DNA of 64,000 nucleotides from NCBI GenBank assembly GCA_026120035.1, contig JALRME010000001.1, forward strand, positions 695,909 through 759,908, given 5' to 3'. Every line of letters starts with the position of its first letter. The stretch's first letter is position 1. Origin of the DNA: Coleophoma eucalyptorum. Its lineage: Eukaryota > Ascomycota > Leotiomycetes > Helotiales > Dermateaceae. This document shows, piece by piece, positions 10,873 to 23,112 of this stretch. The notes below the pieces were generated by a model. That model saw only the letters and a list, made by a program, of their open reading frames with translations, did no database searches and was not told the origin of the DNA. Both the position numbers and the translations under genes were made by a program.

Positions 10873-12511
10873 ATGACAGGCGCTGTTGATGAAGTACACC
10901 ACTATTCGTTTAAGGAGAGGGTAAGGAGATTCTACCGAGGAACACTCTTCCAAGCGACTGTGCTTGGTCTGGTGAGCTTCACTCAACCGGGAATATGGGG
11001 TGCTTTAAACAGTAAGTTACTTTTCTCGTAAAAAAGCTGAATCTAACTAATCACCGTAGATCTCGGAGCTGGTGGTCAAGCCGAGCCATACGTCGTTAAT
11101 GCTGCAAATGTGGTTACTTTCGCGTAAGCTTCGTCTCTCATAATCTTTTACAGCATTCTTGCTTATCTACTATAGGATTATGGTCGTCTTTGCACCTCTA
11201 TTCGGTGTAATCGGAAATATATATGGCATGAGATGGGTTTTGGTATTTGGCACGCTTGGATATGCGCCATACTCAGCTGCCCTTTACTGTAACAGTGTCT
11301 ACGGCACTCAGTGGTTCCTTATCTTTGGAGCTGCAACCTGTGGGCTCTCCGTAAGTTTCTAATACCATACTCTCTACAGAATGATCTAATCAATCTCCCA
11401 GGCTTCAGCTCTATGGACTTCAGAAGCAGCTATTGCCGTTGGATACCCAGAGCCAGCACGGCGAGGACTTTACAGTAAGTTCAATATCAAAATTGAAAGG
11501 CAATATTTCTTACAACTCCACCAGTTGCAATCTGGTTGGCAATCAACAAAATTGGATCAGTCATTGCTGGTGCCATTCAACTGGCCATCAACGCCGACAT
11601 CAACTCTAAGGGCTCTATTGCTCCAAGTACATACCTAATTTTGGTCGCTCTACAATGCCTTGGCCCACTTCTCGCCCTTCTGATATCTCCTCCCGAAAAA
11701 GTCATCAGATCTGATGGAACAAAGGTGATCTTCGGCGGTGCGAACCGCACGTTTGAAACCGAGTTCAAAGCGCTTGGGCATGTTTTCAAACGCAAGGAGA
11801 TCCTCTTGCTCCTTCCGGTCTTTATTGCCTCCCAATGGGGCCAAACTTACAACGGCAACTTCTTGGCCGCGTATTTCACGGTCAGAGCTAGAGCACTGAT
11901 GGCATTTGTCGTGGCGGTCATGGGGATGTTCCTTAATATGGCAACGGGAAGACTTCTTGATATTGGACGGTATCGACGTTCAATCAAAGCACGGGTCAGC
12001 TGGCTGATAATTGCTATCCTGTTCTCGGCCATGTGGATCTGGAATATATTGCTGCAAATTGACTATGCAGGTAGGTCGGTAAGCCTGGATTGGAACAGCG
12101 CTGGCTTCCACACTGGTGCTGCGAGCTATGTCTTCTTCCGGTAAGTAATCCTTCAGTGTTACTCTATGGATGAGCTAAACCTTTGTTAGGATTGTTTATG
12201 AGATGATTGGTGTTTGGGCATACTGGATCCTGGGATCATACGACTCACACTCCGATACCTTGGCATTGACGACTGGAGTTCTTCGTAGTTGTGAGAGCTT
12301 AGGTAGCACATTCTCGTATGCAGTTGGCTCAACAAAGAGCGCATCGCTTTTGGTCAACCTAGTTGTTGCTGCTGTAGTATTCTGGGCTAGTGTGCCTACT
12401 TCTACTTGGGCCTCGTGGATTGTACCTGACGTACCGAAGGGAGAGGCTGAGAGCGATGATGAGGAGAATGTGCCGCAGGTCGAAAATATCACCATCACTG
12501 AAAAGCCATAA
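10873..12511 (+). CDS. UNC93-like MFS membrane protein (DUF895 family)
   Basis: Six exons close in phase: 10873-11011, 11060-11123, 11176-11350, 11402-11474, 11525-12140 and 12190-12511, giving about 462 residues. Features of the fungal UNC93-like branch are visible: an early FTQPGIWGALN helix, NLGAGGQ, then VNAANVVTF, a GNIYGMRW loop, LWTSEAAIAVGYPEP and RRGLY. About ten to eleven hydrophobic helices are spread along the protein, and the C-terminus is acidic (ESDDEENV). In fungi these proteins are annotated as membrane transporters or DUF895 proteins, but substrates are not established; animal UNC93 proteins act as channel regulators or trafficking chaperones. The start was chosen as the first ATG continuous with the conserved amphipathic segment. 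Family assignment is strong; function is uncertain. Confidence 0.85.
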
Positions 12512-12875
12512 TTCTGAGAGGATGAAAAGTGGCTAAAAGATGGTCATTCTTGATAGGGCGTCTGCCTTCTCTTTGTTCGAACGACTTTCAGTCAGTTCGT
12601 AGAGCCTATAACTAGACTGAGCAACAGAAGACGAAAAGTTGGTCTAGGATTCTGAAAACTCAATTTGCAGAATATAGTGACAATTATCTGATGTTTCATA
12701 ATCCCCAGAGTTGTTCCCTTGTTTTCGTTTGGCATCCAGTCACCTACAAGCATCATCTATCTAATTAATACGAGATATATTTATATTGTGACCCAGGTGA
12801 TTGTCCCCACCGCTACTTTTGATGTTAATTCTTTCCCATACATTTCCGCCATTAAACGCATCCCCAGATCCAAAA
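12512..12875. other. Convergent 3' region between UNC93-like gene and HeLo pseudogene
   Basis: A 364-bp AT-rich gap between two converging coding regions, presumed 3' UTRs and terminators. No gene or structured RNA was recognised. Confidence 0.4.
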
Positions 12876-13647
12876 TTATGCCCCAAGGTGGGTGAAAGAA
12901 TTGGTTGTGTTAATTTCGATATTGCGCCAAGTGTCGCCCTTTGACATCATAATTTCATTCACGGCCTGGACAAGAGTAAGGTCCGAGGATCTTGCAATAG
13001 AATAAAGAAACTTGAGGTCCTCTTTCTCATTAATGCTAGAGAGCTCTTGTTTGGACGTCTGCACAAGAGCTTGCTGAAGGACTGTAGTTGCCGCCGCAGG
13101 GAAGACACTCTCTAGAGTTTCCATATGTGTAGTTATATCATCAATCAGGCTTTCGAAATCTCCTTTTCGATACAGAGCCCAAGAAGCTATGTCTAAGATA
13201 GTCGTCTTGGTTTTGTAACGACGAGAAAGCACTTTCGTTAGAGAATTGTGGTCGACGAGGTCTCTGAGAGCTTAGTCTCTGGATCGCCAGTCTCTTGTGC
13301 AGTACTACCCGTCTGCCTGCTTTTCAACTTTTCAGATTTCTTTCGAGCTGCTTCAAGATCTTCCTGGAGACTTTGCAGAACATTCTTTAGGATTTCTACT
13401 TCCTTCTCGGTTGCAGTGATTTGGGGTACCATTGCAGGCGCTTTGGGATCTGGATTCTCGCCCAATCCGATGGCAAGACCCCATCGCGTCAATCAAACGC
13501 GGAGTACATCCAACTTGATCTGGCAAGTCTCAAAGTCTTTTCCAAAATTTCGCGCAAGTTGGATGTACAAGAAGCATTGCACACATGGTTCGAATGCAGC
13601 TGCCGTTAGCCGGCAGCCCCGGCTACAATACCGAATACCTCTGCCAT
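12876..13647 (-). pseudogene. HeLo-domain (prion-inhibition and propagation) gene, disrupted
   Basis: Reverse-strand remnants match the HeLo domain of fungal HET-S/LopB-like proteins, a membrane-targeting cell-death domain. The N-terminus starts at an ATG at 13647 (MAEVFGIVAGAAG), a DFETCQ segment lies near 13520, RWGLAIG near 13480, and the SWALYRKGDFESL helix near 13170-13200. Two lesions interrupt it. A one-base deficit near 13610 shifts the frame within the conserved Gly-rich start. An in-frame TGA near 13494 stands where the family has Arg, consistent with a CGA to TGA change. A third frame change near 13235-13310 may be a real 77-nt intron instead. The C-terminal 20 residues (GDTWRNIEINTTNS) recall the beginning of an amyloid-type motif, then stop. 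Decay, not function, is the simplest reading. Confidence 0.7.
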
Positions 13648-14418
13648 TAGCTTGATAAATTACTCAGATTGACGTGGTCAAATGGATTTCTTTTGTGGTC
13701 AGAGTCTAGAATGTAATTTAGGAGAAAGATACATGGAGATTTGATCAGGTTGTGGCAGATTATAAGGTCGAGAAGTCACGCCTGTAGAACAGAGCCCCGC
13801 TTATCTTGCGGCTACCAGACATTATCGGGCGCAGCAAAACTTATCTTAATGAGTAACGCGCAAAACGTAGCACCCTATCACAGGTTTTCAGCTGTGACGT
13901 ATCCTTCACGGTAAAAGAATGTGTGGAAAGTGGCTTCTAGATTATGATCTCTTGAATAATCGCTGTCCTATCGACTATGACTTGTGATCTGGACCAACTA
14001 TGCTGTGCTTCGTTATTCATGTAATCTGTGCGAACAGCTCAAGATGCCTATTAGTTGTATGGCATTGTTTTCTTTCACAAAAAACACTTCGGGATAACTG
14101 GAAAGGATGAACTAAACTTGAAATGGCTTGATTATGTTTCAAGCTGCCAATGGTAAGGGTAGCATTAAAGCGAAGTAGTACATTTCTCCTTGAGGGCACA
14201 ATTGACAGTATATCTTTTCTTTATTTGCTATATTCGGCTGTCATGAATATTGAGAATGTGGGTATTTGTTTATTTCTCTTTGACGCATTATAGAGAACGG
14301 CTTTAAGCAGTTCCGAAATCTAAACCTCCTTGCATACTCATGAGTAGACGTTCCAGTGAACAGCGCTAGTCATCTAAGAAAATGATTTTGTACAAGGCGC
14401 CATCTAGCATCGTAATTT
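13648..14418. other. Intergenic region between HeLo pseudogene and EMC3
   Basis: About 770 bp, AT-rich, with no supported gene. A short reverse open frame at 14017-14199 has no family resemblance. Confidence 0.4.
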
Positions 14419-15405
14419 TCACCTCGCCTTGACCGTCTCCAGGAGCCTATCCTCAACACCTTCCAAAATATAATGGTGCGCCAAGACAGCCAAGTTCTCT
14501 GCCTCGCTTTTGAATTGCTTGTCAGGATCCTGTCCAGGGCCAAACATTTGTGCTCCGGCACCAGGTCCCATTTGACCCATCTGTTGTTGCATTTGGCTGG
14601 CAGCTGAACGAAGGTCAGTTAAGGGAATGGAGAGTTCTTGGTGGGAATATTACCATTGTCGCTTCCAAGCAGGTAGTTGAAGACAGACTGCAATCCGAAG
14701 ATACACAGAACATACCAAGAGATGGAAGACATCCATTGGGGATCCATATCCCGTGTTGCCACACCAGCTTGCAACATGCTCTTAAACTTAATAGTCAAGG
14801 GGAATGGCAATTTGACTGGAAACCGTCAGTAACATATCCCCCCAGTTGGATCAAGCTGCTTACTGATAACAAATCCAGCAAAGAAAGCATTGATCCAGCC
14901 CATGATCAGAGTCTGCGGGACAATCATGGCCATATTCCCCTTCATCATACCCATCATGCCCTCCATAGCAGCGGGATCGGTCATTGGGTTTGGAGCGGCC
15001 TGGCCCTTCTTCTCTGGTTCCTTGAGGAATGCACCGCTCTCATAGGCAGACACGAGGTAGTTCTTGCGAGCTTCGAAGGATGGTGGAGAGATATTGTATT
15101 GGTTTACTCGGAGGTTGACGCCGCGAAGGAGGGATCGTTGCTCCTTGATCGCAGGAAGCTCTTGCTTTTTGGGCGTCGTAGCCATCAAAACAGTAGCATA
15201 ATGACGGAGCATACCAGTCAAGATCTAATCACAATTAACAAAGATCCTCTGAAAGGTAGATAAGCTCCTTACCATGACCACAGTAATGGGGATCAAGATC
15301 CAGTAGCTATTCCCAAGTCAGCAAGGATCCCACAAGCAAGGTATCGTATGAGTCGCACAAGAGCTGCGGATCCCTATGGATCGTCTGAACCGGAACCTGC
15401 GCCAT
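14419..15405 (-). CDS. EMC3: ER membrane protein complex subunit 3
   Basis: EMC3 is a core subunit of the ER membrane complex, which inserts tail-anchored and multipass proteins; it is related to the YidC/Oxa1/Get1 insertase superfamily. Five exons close in phase: 15405-15359, 15306-15273, 15224-14864, 14815-14654 and 14603-14419, giving about 262 residues, normal for the family. The N-terminus MAQVPVQTIHRDPQL followed by FYWILIPITVVM is diagnostic. The first helix precedes MLRHYAT, a Lys/Arg-rich cytosolic loop follows, the Met-rich MEGMMGMMKGNM stretch precedes helices 2 and 3, and the family segment SMLQAGVATRDMDPQWMSSISWY is intact. The tail ends with a helix rich in Glu and Lys. It lies head-to-head with SPC2, 240 bp apart. 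Confidence 0.95.
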
Positions 15406-15645
15406 GATTTCTGAGACTTTTGCGTGGAAGATGAACAGTCCTGTCGTCGTAGCCGTGCTATCGTGGAGCTTGGGGGGAGCTGACGTTGAAAAGCAATCGC
15501 GCTAACTCCGTATTCGGCTCGTACCGAGGGAACTGGGAGCTTTGGAGTTCAAGACACGTTCACCTCCAACGCGATTACTTGTCCACCTTGTCTGTTCTGT
15601 TTACTGCAATTCTAGCAATTTACATTGCAGTGCACAATCGTGACA
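15406..15645. promoter_or_regulatory. Bidirectional promoter of EMC3 and SPC2
   Basis: Only 240 bp separate the EMC3 start (15405, minus) and the SPC2 start (15646, plus), so the two promoters and both 5' UTRs must share this space. Both products act in ER protein biogenesis, which suggests co-expression. Confidence 0.7.
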
Positions 15646-16398
15646 ATGGCCGCCCCAGAGAAGATCTCCGTGTATTCATTAACCGGTAGGTAGCCTTGAA
15701 TATTTTCTTTGGCTACAGGTCAAAGCTAATTTAATTTTCTAGATCTCAAGAACACCTCAGACGATGCTATCCCCGCATATCTCAACAGTCTCAAATTCAA
15801 ACAGTCGCATACGCTCACCGATGTGCGTCTTGCACTAGGGTACACAGCATTTTTTATCTGTGCAGCTTGTTTTTACTGGGACTACAAGCTCGGGTGGGAG
15901 TCTACGAAGATATACACGACCATCGCTGTCGCGCTCTACGCAATCCTCAATTCGGCGCTGACATTATGGATCTGGGGCGTGGAGAAGGGAATCGTGTATG
16001 TAGGAACGTCTCCTAACGGAGAGAAGATCGAGATCTCAACGAGTGTTAAGAAGCATGTGCCGGTATACAACATCGTAGTAAAGACTACAAGCAAGAGCGG
16101 CAAGACGAAGGAGGTCAAGATCAAGCGGGACTTCAAGAAGTGGTTTGATGGCAAGGGAAACATGGTCGCGCAGCCATTTCAGCAACTTTGGGCTAGTAAT
16201 GTCGAGTGTATTGGGATGATTGATCAGAAGAATATTGTCAGGACAAAGGAGGAGGGGAAGAAGACTGTCGAGGTAGCGGGGAAGGATGCATCAATGGATG
16301 AGAAATGGGCAAGTCTTTTGGCTGAGAGCCAGCCTGGAGTTACTGGCATTGAGACGGAATCAGGGAGTGCAAGTAAGAGAGGGAAGGGCAAGAAGTGA
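15646..16398 (+). CDS. SPC2: Signal peptidase complex subunit 2
   Basis: SPC2 (SPCS2/SPC25) is a non-catalytic ER membrane subunit of signal peptidase that links the enzyme to the Sec61 translocon. Two exons, 15646-15685 and 15743-16398, joined by a GTAGGT...TTCTAG intron, give about 231 residues. Visible features: short cytosolic N-terminus (MAAPEKISVYSL), then LKNTSDDAIPAYL, two hydrophobic helices (LGYTAFFICAACFYWDYKLG and TTIAVALYAILNSALTLW) separated by a tight loop, followed by the cytosolic domain with VYVGTS and the KIKRDFKKWFDGKGNMVAQPF segment typical of the family. The tail is charged and Lys-rich. The first ATG is used because the short first exon keeps the conserved N-terminus in frame. 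Confidence 0.92.
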
Positions 16399-16982
16399 AC
16401 GTGCACAATGAGTTAGGAAAAGTATCAAAACAAGGTCTCGAATATTCAATCACAGCACCATTCAGTGATAATCTTGATTGTCCAATCTTTCACTATTATT
16501 TGAAGTGACCATGAAAAACCTGATTGTGACCTTAATACAAATGCGGCGTGAGCTTTCTAAGACCCGCAACATACTTTCTCGACCATGTTAAACAACTCTA
16601 GAACGAGAACCCAGAGATTTTTATCCCATAATCAATGCGCTTCATTTTTCGTATCTACGTTAGTCAAAAAGAACAATCCGCTTCGCAAAAGACCGCCTAT
16701 AGCGTTTCCAAGCACTCATCACCAACCCAATACGAGCTTCATAAACGCCTAGAAATGCCTGATCAAAACACTTGTATATTTAACTCTGCATGCAAGGAAT
16801 GCTTGTGCTGAACGTGATGCTTTCAGAATTCCTTGGTACAACAGACCGTAAGTGAAGGGTGCGAGAAACTCCATTGCTATGCGTTCAAATTTGTTGTCCG
16901 CTTGACGTAAAGCCAAGTGATGACGGCTATAGAGTTACTTCCTATGGCAAAAACAAGAATTGCATGTGCACCTGCAGCTAAT
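16399..16982. other. Convergent 3' region between SPC2 and MMS19
   Basis: About 580 bp between converging genes. AT-rich and without coding signal; presumed 3' UTRs. Confidence 0.45.
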
Positions 16983-19900
16983 TTATTCGTCTTCCTTAAC
17001 CTCGTCATCGGTGACGTTGAACCAGAAGATTCGGGCTCGATCGGCTGCAGCGCGAACGGTACGAGATACATCATTTGAAGCTATCTCAAGCTCTCTCATA
17101 ATGCGTGGTTTTCGTTTAAGAGCAACGACAGGACGTAGATGAATAGCTATGAGTCGGATACATTCCAAAGCCATCTTCCGGCATGGTGGGGACGCATCGG
17201 AAGGTTCTGCCATGGTGTTATGAGTGCGTTCGACCATGCGATTGATGATGCTGTCAACATGCTCCTCGACAACCTCGGGTACTTCGGGGATAAGGTTGTT
17301 GAGGACAGTGATGCAGTCCATCTTGGTCTGATCGTCATCTCCAGCATTGTTGACATCTGTGCCTGCAAGCAATAATGGTAGGAGTCGTGCTGCATCTGCC
17401 TTGATCAACTGCAAAGGCATATATGAAAGAACAGCCGCAAGCGCAATCAAGTAGCTCTCTCTAAAAGCTGCATTCTCTTTTTTTGAATATTCAGTAATCA
17501 GATGAGGAACCACTAATGCGTAGAGTCGACCTTTAGCAAGGGGGCGAACAAAGCAGGCATTTTTCTCGGCTATGACTTCTGAAGGAGCCAACAAGATCTT
17601 GAAGCTTTGCGCAACCTTTATTGATCGAGATGGATTTTGGAGATTTTGGATCATTATTTCAATCAACTCAGAATGGGCGGGGTCGAATGCAAGGAGTGCT
17701 GCGGATGCAACGTATGCTAGGGTCTGGTACACTCGGAAGGCATCGGCGTCGCTATAGGTCGCAGCATCTTGTACACGCTTGCGCAGGACTTCAACAAGAG
17801 TACTCTCACTGTCTGTAGGAATCTTTAGAACACCAAACTTGTTGACAAGAAGTTGCAGCGTGTAGATGAAAGACATGCGAGCATCAATGCTTGCTCCGTT
17901 ACTCTTGCTGATGGCATTGCAAACCATATTAGCTGCAGCCTGAGTAATGTTGAGCCTGCTATCGACCTACACGGTGTTAGGGCTTTTATATGTCATGAGT
18001 GAATAATCCTTACCTCTTTAGAAATACCTGCTAATAAGCTCATTGACAGGATATTCGCTGAGCACTTCTCCGTAGGACCGCTGACACAATTGTATTGCTC
18101 GAAGTTCTCCTCGTCACATTTGATTTCTTGGTCAAACAGAGCCCAAACATCGTGAGGACGTTCTCCTTTAGGGGACTTATCTTGCTTGACGCCTGCCGAA
18201 GACTTTTGTAAGTACCAGTTTAGTGGAGAAGCGCTTGCTGGTACATGCTTAGATCTGAGTCCTGCAATAGCGTATTTGCCGACCAGAGTCAAGAACTTAT
18301 CATCGAAAACTTCGCTGCCACATGGCAAATCTCTCAGGCCTATATATGTAGAGTTGAGTGTTTTGTTTTCTTTCCGTTGGGTACACAGACGATAAAGTCG
18401 AATGATGAAGTCTCCATAAACACCATTTGGTCGGTCGAGACCCTTATCCTGGACTACAGCCGTGCCCTGAGTAGATTGATGGTCGAGAGCCGCATCAAAC
18501 AACAGTAAACCTCTATACAAAGCAGCTACTATAACAAATGCATATCGTCCTTGGTTTTTATACTGGATGACGGATTCTAGTTTCTGTAATAACGCATTGG
18601 AGAAACTGAAAAATAGCTGACATTTGGTGATTTGTCGTGATGCCGAATCTCCATATACTGGTGAGACGACAACTAATTCCCCACATGCAATACGCGCTAA
18701 GCTCTCTAATTTATGCACTATGTCCTCAATCTCAACCTTCGAGGCGATAGATTTCGGGAGGGCTTCCAGAAAGTTCTCGAGGGTAATCTTGGTAAACATT
18801 CTTGGGTCGTGAATCGCTGTCGTTCGAAGCGCCTCGATGGCCTGTACGTAGATTTCTGCATTTGAGGGAAGAGTAACAAGGACAACCTTACTAAGGCTGT
18901 CTACAATGGTGCCCTTCTCGTATTCCGAAAGGAAGCTTGACGCCTCAAATACTGGTTGGCCTTCAACAAGAACGCCCTGCTTAGCAGTGATATAATCTGG
19001 AACTTGAAACAGCCCAGAGAGGCCCCTCATGGTTGTTATCCTGAACTTGATCTCGTCCGCATCAGAAGTAACAGGTTGCGACATGGCTTCGAAGTAAATC
19101 TCAACAAGTGGTGATTGAAGCGCACGGAGAGTCTTGATTGCTTGTTTGTGAGGACCATTAATTAAATCATGCCCTTGGAGAGCCGAGGAGCACGCGACAA
19201 TAAGATCATTAAACAGTCGGACCATACTGTTCTTCTTTGCTGCTGTATCAAGGCTCTGATAGACAGTAATGAGCCTTGCTAAGATCAGTCTGGCGATAGC
19301 ATGGAATGCAAAGGGGTTGGCAGAAGCTACAGCACTCAGTATCTTAGCACACTGAGGAGTATATCGTTGTGCTGGTTCTATGAGGCGTTGGCTCATCTCG
19401 GCTGCTAAGTTGATAATGAAAGGAGGAAGCGGAGTATCGTTGGTCCAGTCCGACCCAGAAACTGCAATTGTTGACTTTTGGGTCAGCTCCTTGATCACGA
19501 GGATAGCACCTGAGATAAACTCGTCATTCTCTCCATTAAGAACCTCAAACTTCAGAGAATCCCAAAGTTTGGGAGCCCAGGTATCCATGGTTGGCTGGTC
19601 ATAGGCTATGACACAAGCTGCAAGAGTTTTCAAAGCATCGTTCTGTTCTGACTTAGCATTTCTGGAATGGTGTATTGGAGAGCAATTTTACCTTGAAGTC
19701 GGCTGACACATCAGACTGCACGTCCAAGAGATCGATTAGTCGAGGAAAACTCCACTGAGCATATCCGGAGGTGGATGTGAAGCATTGAAGGAGAAGCTCG
19801 CGCAATATCAAAGGATCCGGCTTCGACAGATCCGCATTCTTTCGACCAAATGCTGCAATCTTGATCGGGTAGTAGCGAATGAATGAGTCCCAAATCACCT

Positions 19901-20771
19901 CCAGATCTTCATCGTTGATCCCCCAAGCCTCTCGATCTTTACTGAGGCTTGCATAGATTGGGAAAACCTTTCTCAGGCAGGTAGCATCCTTTTCGGGAAC
20001 AGCAAGACCAGTGAAGCCTTCAGCAAGCTTGTGGCCGATACGATCTTGTTTGAGGAGTTCTTCTCGATGGGTTGTAAGTAGGCTCTGTAGGAGCTCGTAT
20101 ACGGCAAGGCGAGTTGCAACTATCTGCTGCGTCCATAACGAGGTACTCAGCCGAAAGAAGTCGTCAAGAATTATTACAGCGTCAGATTTGAGGAAGTTTT
20201 TCATAAGGCTTAACGACATTAGAGCGCTCGCTGCATCCTTAATATTCGCTCGGTAGTTTTCTTCTTCAACAAATCGTATTCGGGCGCATAAAAGTGTAGT
20301 GACAGCAGAAACTAAATAACAAACCTAATCAGTCAAATAGCTAAAATGAGAATTGATAGACTTGCCGTCATTTCTAGTAAGTATCTCTGGCTTAAGACCA
20401 GCTAGAACTCGATAAAGTAATTCAATGCCTGATAGCGTCAGCCTTCAGCCAGCAGCTACCACGATCCGCACATACCTATAGCACTGTCCACAAGGGAAGC
20501 ACCTGGACTAATGGATGGTGCTAACTCTCGCAGAAAGATGCTAAATGTTTGCTTCCCTTCTGTACCCAGCTCAATCCCTAGTAATTGTGAGTTTGGAACC
20601 AATTTCAAAGACGTATGAAAACCCACTTCCTGTAATATCAACAACGATTTTACTAAGTTCCTCCTCGTTTTGCGTGGCGTTGGAAGAGAGCTCAACGTAC
20701 TCGGAGACAGTTCGGTCAGGGAAATCATTTTTCTGCCCTCCTAGAGAGGCGCTTGGCTCCATTGTCTCCAT
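16983..20771 (-). CDS. MMS19: MMS19 cytosolic iron-sulfur targeting factor (HEAT repeats)
   Basis: MMS19 (yeast Met18) is the large HEAT-repeat scaffold of the cytosolic iron-sulfur targeting complex; it delivers Fe-S clusters to XPD/Rad3, DNA polymerases and helicases. Six exons close in phase: 20771-20627, 20577-20476, 20428-20366, 20311-19692, 19651-18014 and 17966-16983, giving about 1183 residues. The N-terminal MMS19 domain shows EDLEVIWDSFIRYYPIKI, followed by the SGYAQWSFPRLIDLLD helix pair and KTLAACVIAYDQP. The C-terminal region (residue about 860 on) carries regular helix pairs ending in IFWFNVTDDE. The third intron (20312-20365) begins with GC instead of GT (GCAAGT). The start at 20771 is chosen because a 49-nt intron then aligns with the family N-terminus; an ATG at 20728 in another frame is a weaker alternative. 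Confidence 0.9.
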
Positions 20772-23112
20772 GATTGCAAGGTATTATCGGCTTTTGCTCC
20801 ACATTCGCGAAATACGCAGAGGCTGACAGTCGTTAAGGATGCGTGTAATTTTGCGACTAGTTGTGTCACCGATGTGATACTATGAAGTCCGCTTCTAAGG
20901 TCTTCGGAACACAAGTGTAGATGGAGCGATAATCGGGTGTTTATCGTCAAGGGATCCTATTGGCAATAGCGTCAGCATATATACTAAAGCCTCAAACCCT
21001 GCGTCATGCTCAGACCATTCTCCAGGGGAAGTTGCAATGCGCAATGATAGCGGCGCGAAGCTTGAGCGTGAAGAGAAGTAGAACATACTTGCCTCTTAAA
21101 GTTTTACCCTCAAACTGATTTATTGAGAAAATGGAACGGCTGTAGTAGTACCAGATCTCCAGCTTTTCTGGAATTTAGGGGAACGTGGGGTGTATTGTAG
21201 CAAGTCAACTTGTAAGGACCTGCTCGCTTAGCTATAGTTGACTGATATGGAGTAGGATCGGAAGAGATGGTCGCGGATCGATTCTCAGGTTTGTCAAACG
21301 AAAGCAAGCTTAGTTATATCGGCGGTTGCGTTGTTCGATTACATGTTGAGGAAAGAAATCCAAATCTTTGATGGGAGGGCAGAATCGCGCCCAAGGGCGG
21401 TGTGCTTAGTGGGGTGCATTTGTGCCAGCTTTTGTAAGGGCGGTGTACAGGTGCAAGGATGACCTCACCTAGAAAGAAGTTCAAAACATCGTATCCAGCC
21501 AAAAATAGAGATGGAAGTGCTCATCTCTGGGTAGGAACTGGCACATGTGTCTGTGAAATGGTGCATAGTTGGCTGTATAACTGATATGGATTTCACTAGC
21601 TTCTTGGTAGTGCATTCATTTTAGTCTATGCGTAAACTCTAAAAGCAATGGCTTGCGAGGTCTGTTAATCCAGCAGAACAAGAAGGATAATGCCTAGGGA
21701 ACAATGAAGAAAAGCTCCTCAGGGCTTTTGGCTCTTTCATATTTTTACCACAAGTTATATTCTATTGATGTTTGCTTTAATGTGATAGTGGAAGTAGTAA
21801 AAATAATATTTGCATACTACATCAAGATTGCTCAGATCCGTACCTTTTTATACTTTTACAATCAGTAATTGGATTGTTAGACCTAGCTGCAGGATCAAGA
21901 TCTAGTCCTGAGCAACCCGTAGTCATATTTACATCCTAATTTGAGAATCAAGCTTCCAGGAAAGAATTGACGGGCTTGCCAGCTCTCGATCGATGCGGGT
22001 TCTCCGATTATCAGGGACTTTTCACTTGACGTCGCTTAACTTCTTGGTTGGATTGTTGACTTACAAATATCTATGCGGGCTCACAGACGTTACAACCCCA
22101 CGATCTCCATTGCAAATGCAGGAAATTTGGAATCTGAAAAGATTTCAACTTCTGTGCGGAACGATAAACTTTACCACGAGCTTTGGGCCACTATTTACAC
22201 GAATCGGGAGCTTTGTCAAACGCCAAAAAGAAACGCAGAAGCACCCCGTGTCTGAAATGAGACCTCTTAAAGTTAGAGACATCCGCCAAACCAATCTTGA
22301 AGCTCTGGTATGATCTATAGAAATTCTGTCAATTAAGCCAAATCTTCAATAAGTCCTTGTGCCAGCGATTCTTGTCTTGACAAATTCTCACCTTAAGTAG
22401 AGATTCTTAATGCCAAGACCTCAAAAATTTCCAAACGATGAATGAATAAAGAGAGATATGTACACGCCACCTTGTCGAGGAGATGAATGATAAATCCATC
22501 ACTGAGGGTTGGTTACAAGGCACCACGCGACCTAACTTTTACCTAGCATCACGGTCGCTATATCGATATAACGATCAAGGACAGGAAGCTATAGTAAAAT
22601 AAAAAACGCACTATGACCAGATACAAAAGCCGGACTTATATAAAGATTGCGCAAGTTACATTCCCAGTAACTTGTGAATAATCACATTAATCCTAAGGCT
22701 TGACGAAACCGGAGTCAGTGACTGAAACGGTCACGAGAGATCCAAAAAGCGTTAGACTTCCCCTCCTCCGATAAGGATAGGCGATAAGCAGATTTTTTGT
22801 TTTCAGTCCCACGAAAAGGCGGGACATCTCTTGACCCTCCTGAACGATGATAATTAGGTGACCTTTATTCTTGACTCCTCTCTGCGAACCAACACTTGCA
22901 CTCCATTGAATACCCTTCTTCAAAATCATTATTTTGTTCCAGTGTGCATTTGTAAGTGTGCTAGTCTGCCTGGGCTCTTCTGGGCGACCCCTCCAAACCC
23001 GGGCTCTTGCAGGGAGAGTGCATTAACATAACGAAGGCTACAGTGCCTGCAGAAGAAAGCAATTAACACGCTCGCAGTTCTCTTCCTCTTGCCCAACACT
23101 CTCAACTAGAAA
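20772..23112. other. Long gene-poor region between MMS19 and MTD1
   Basis: About 2.3 kb between divergent genes. It holds no open frame that I can attach to a family. Frames at 20895-21086 (minus), 21993-22313 (plus) and 22693-22929 (minus) begin with ATG, or nearly so, but lack domains. The region is AT-rich around 21700-22000 and 22300-22700. MMS19 and MTD1 promoters must lie at its ends. It could be remnant mobile DNA, but I see no terminal repeats. Confidence 0.4.

Noticed and set aside
21993..22313. Plus-strand ATG frame of 106 residues
   Set aside because: No family resemblance or splice partner; AT-rich gene-poor region.
22693..22929. Minus-strand frame of 78 residues with ATG
   Set aside because: Somewhat protein-like, but no domain, no neighbours and no further exon; not enough to call.
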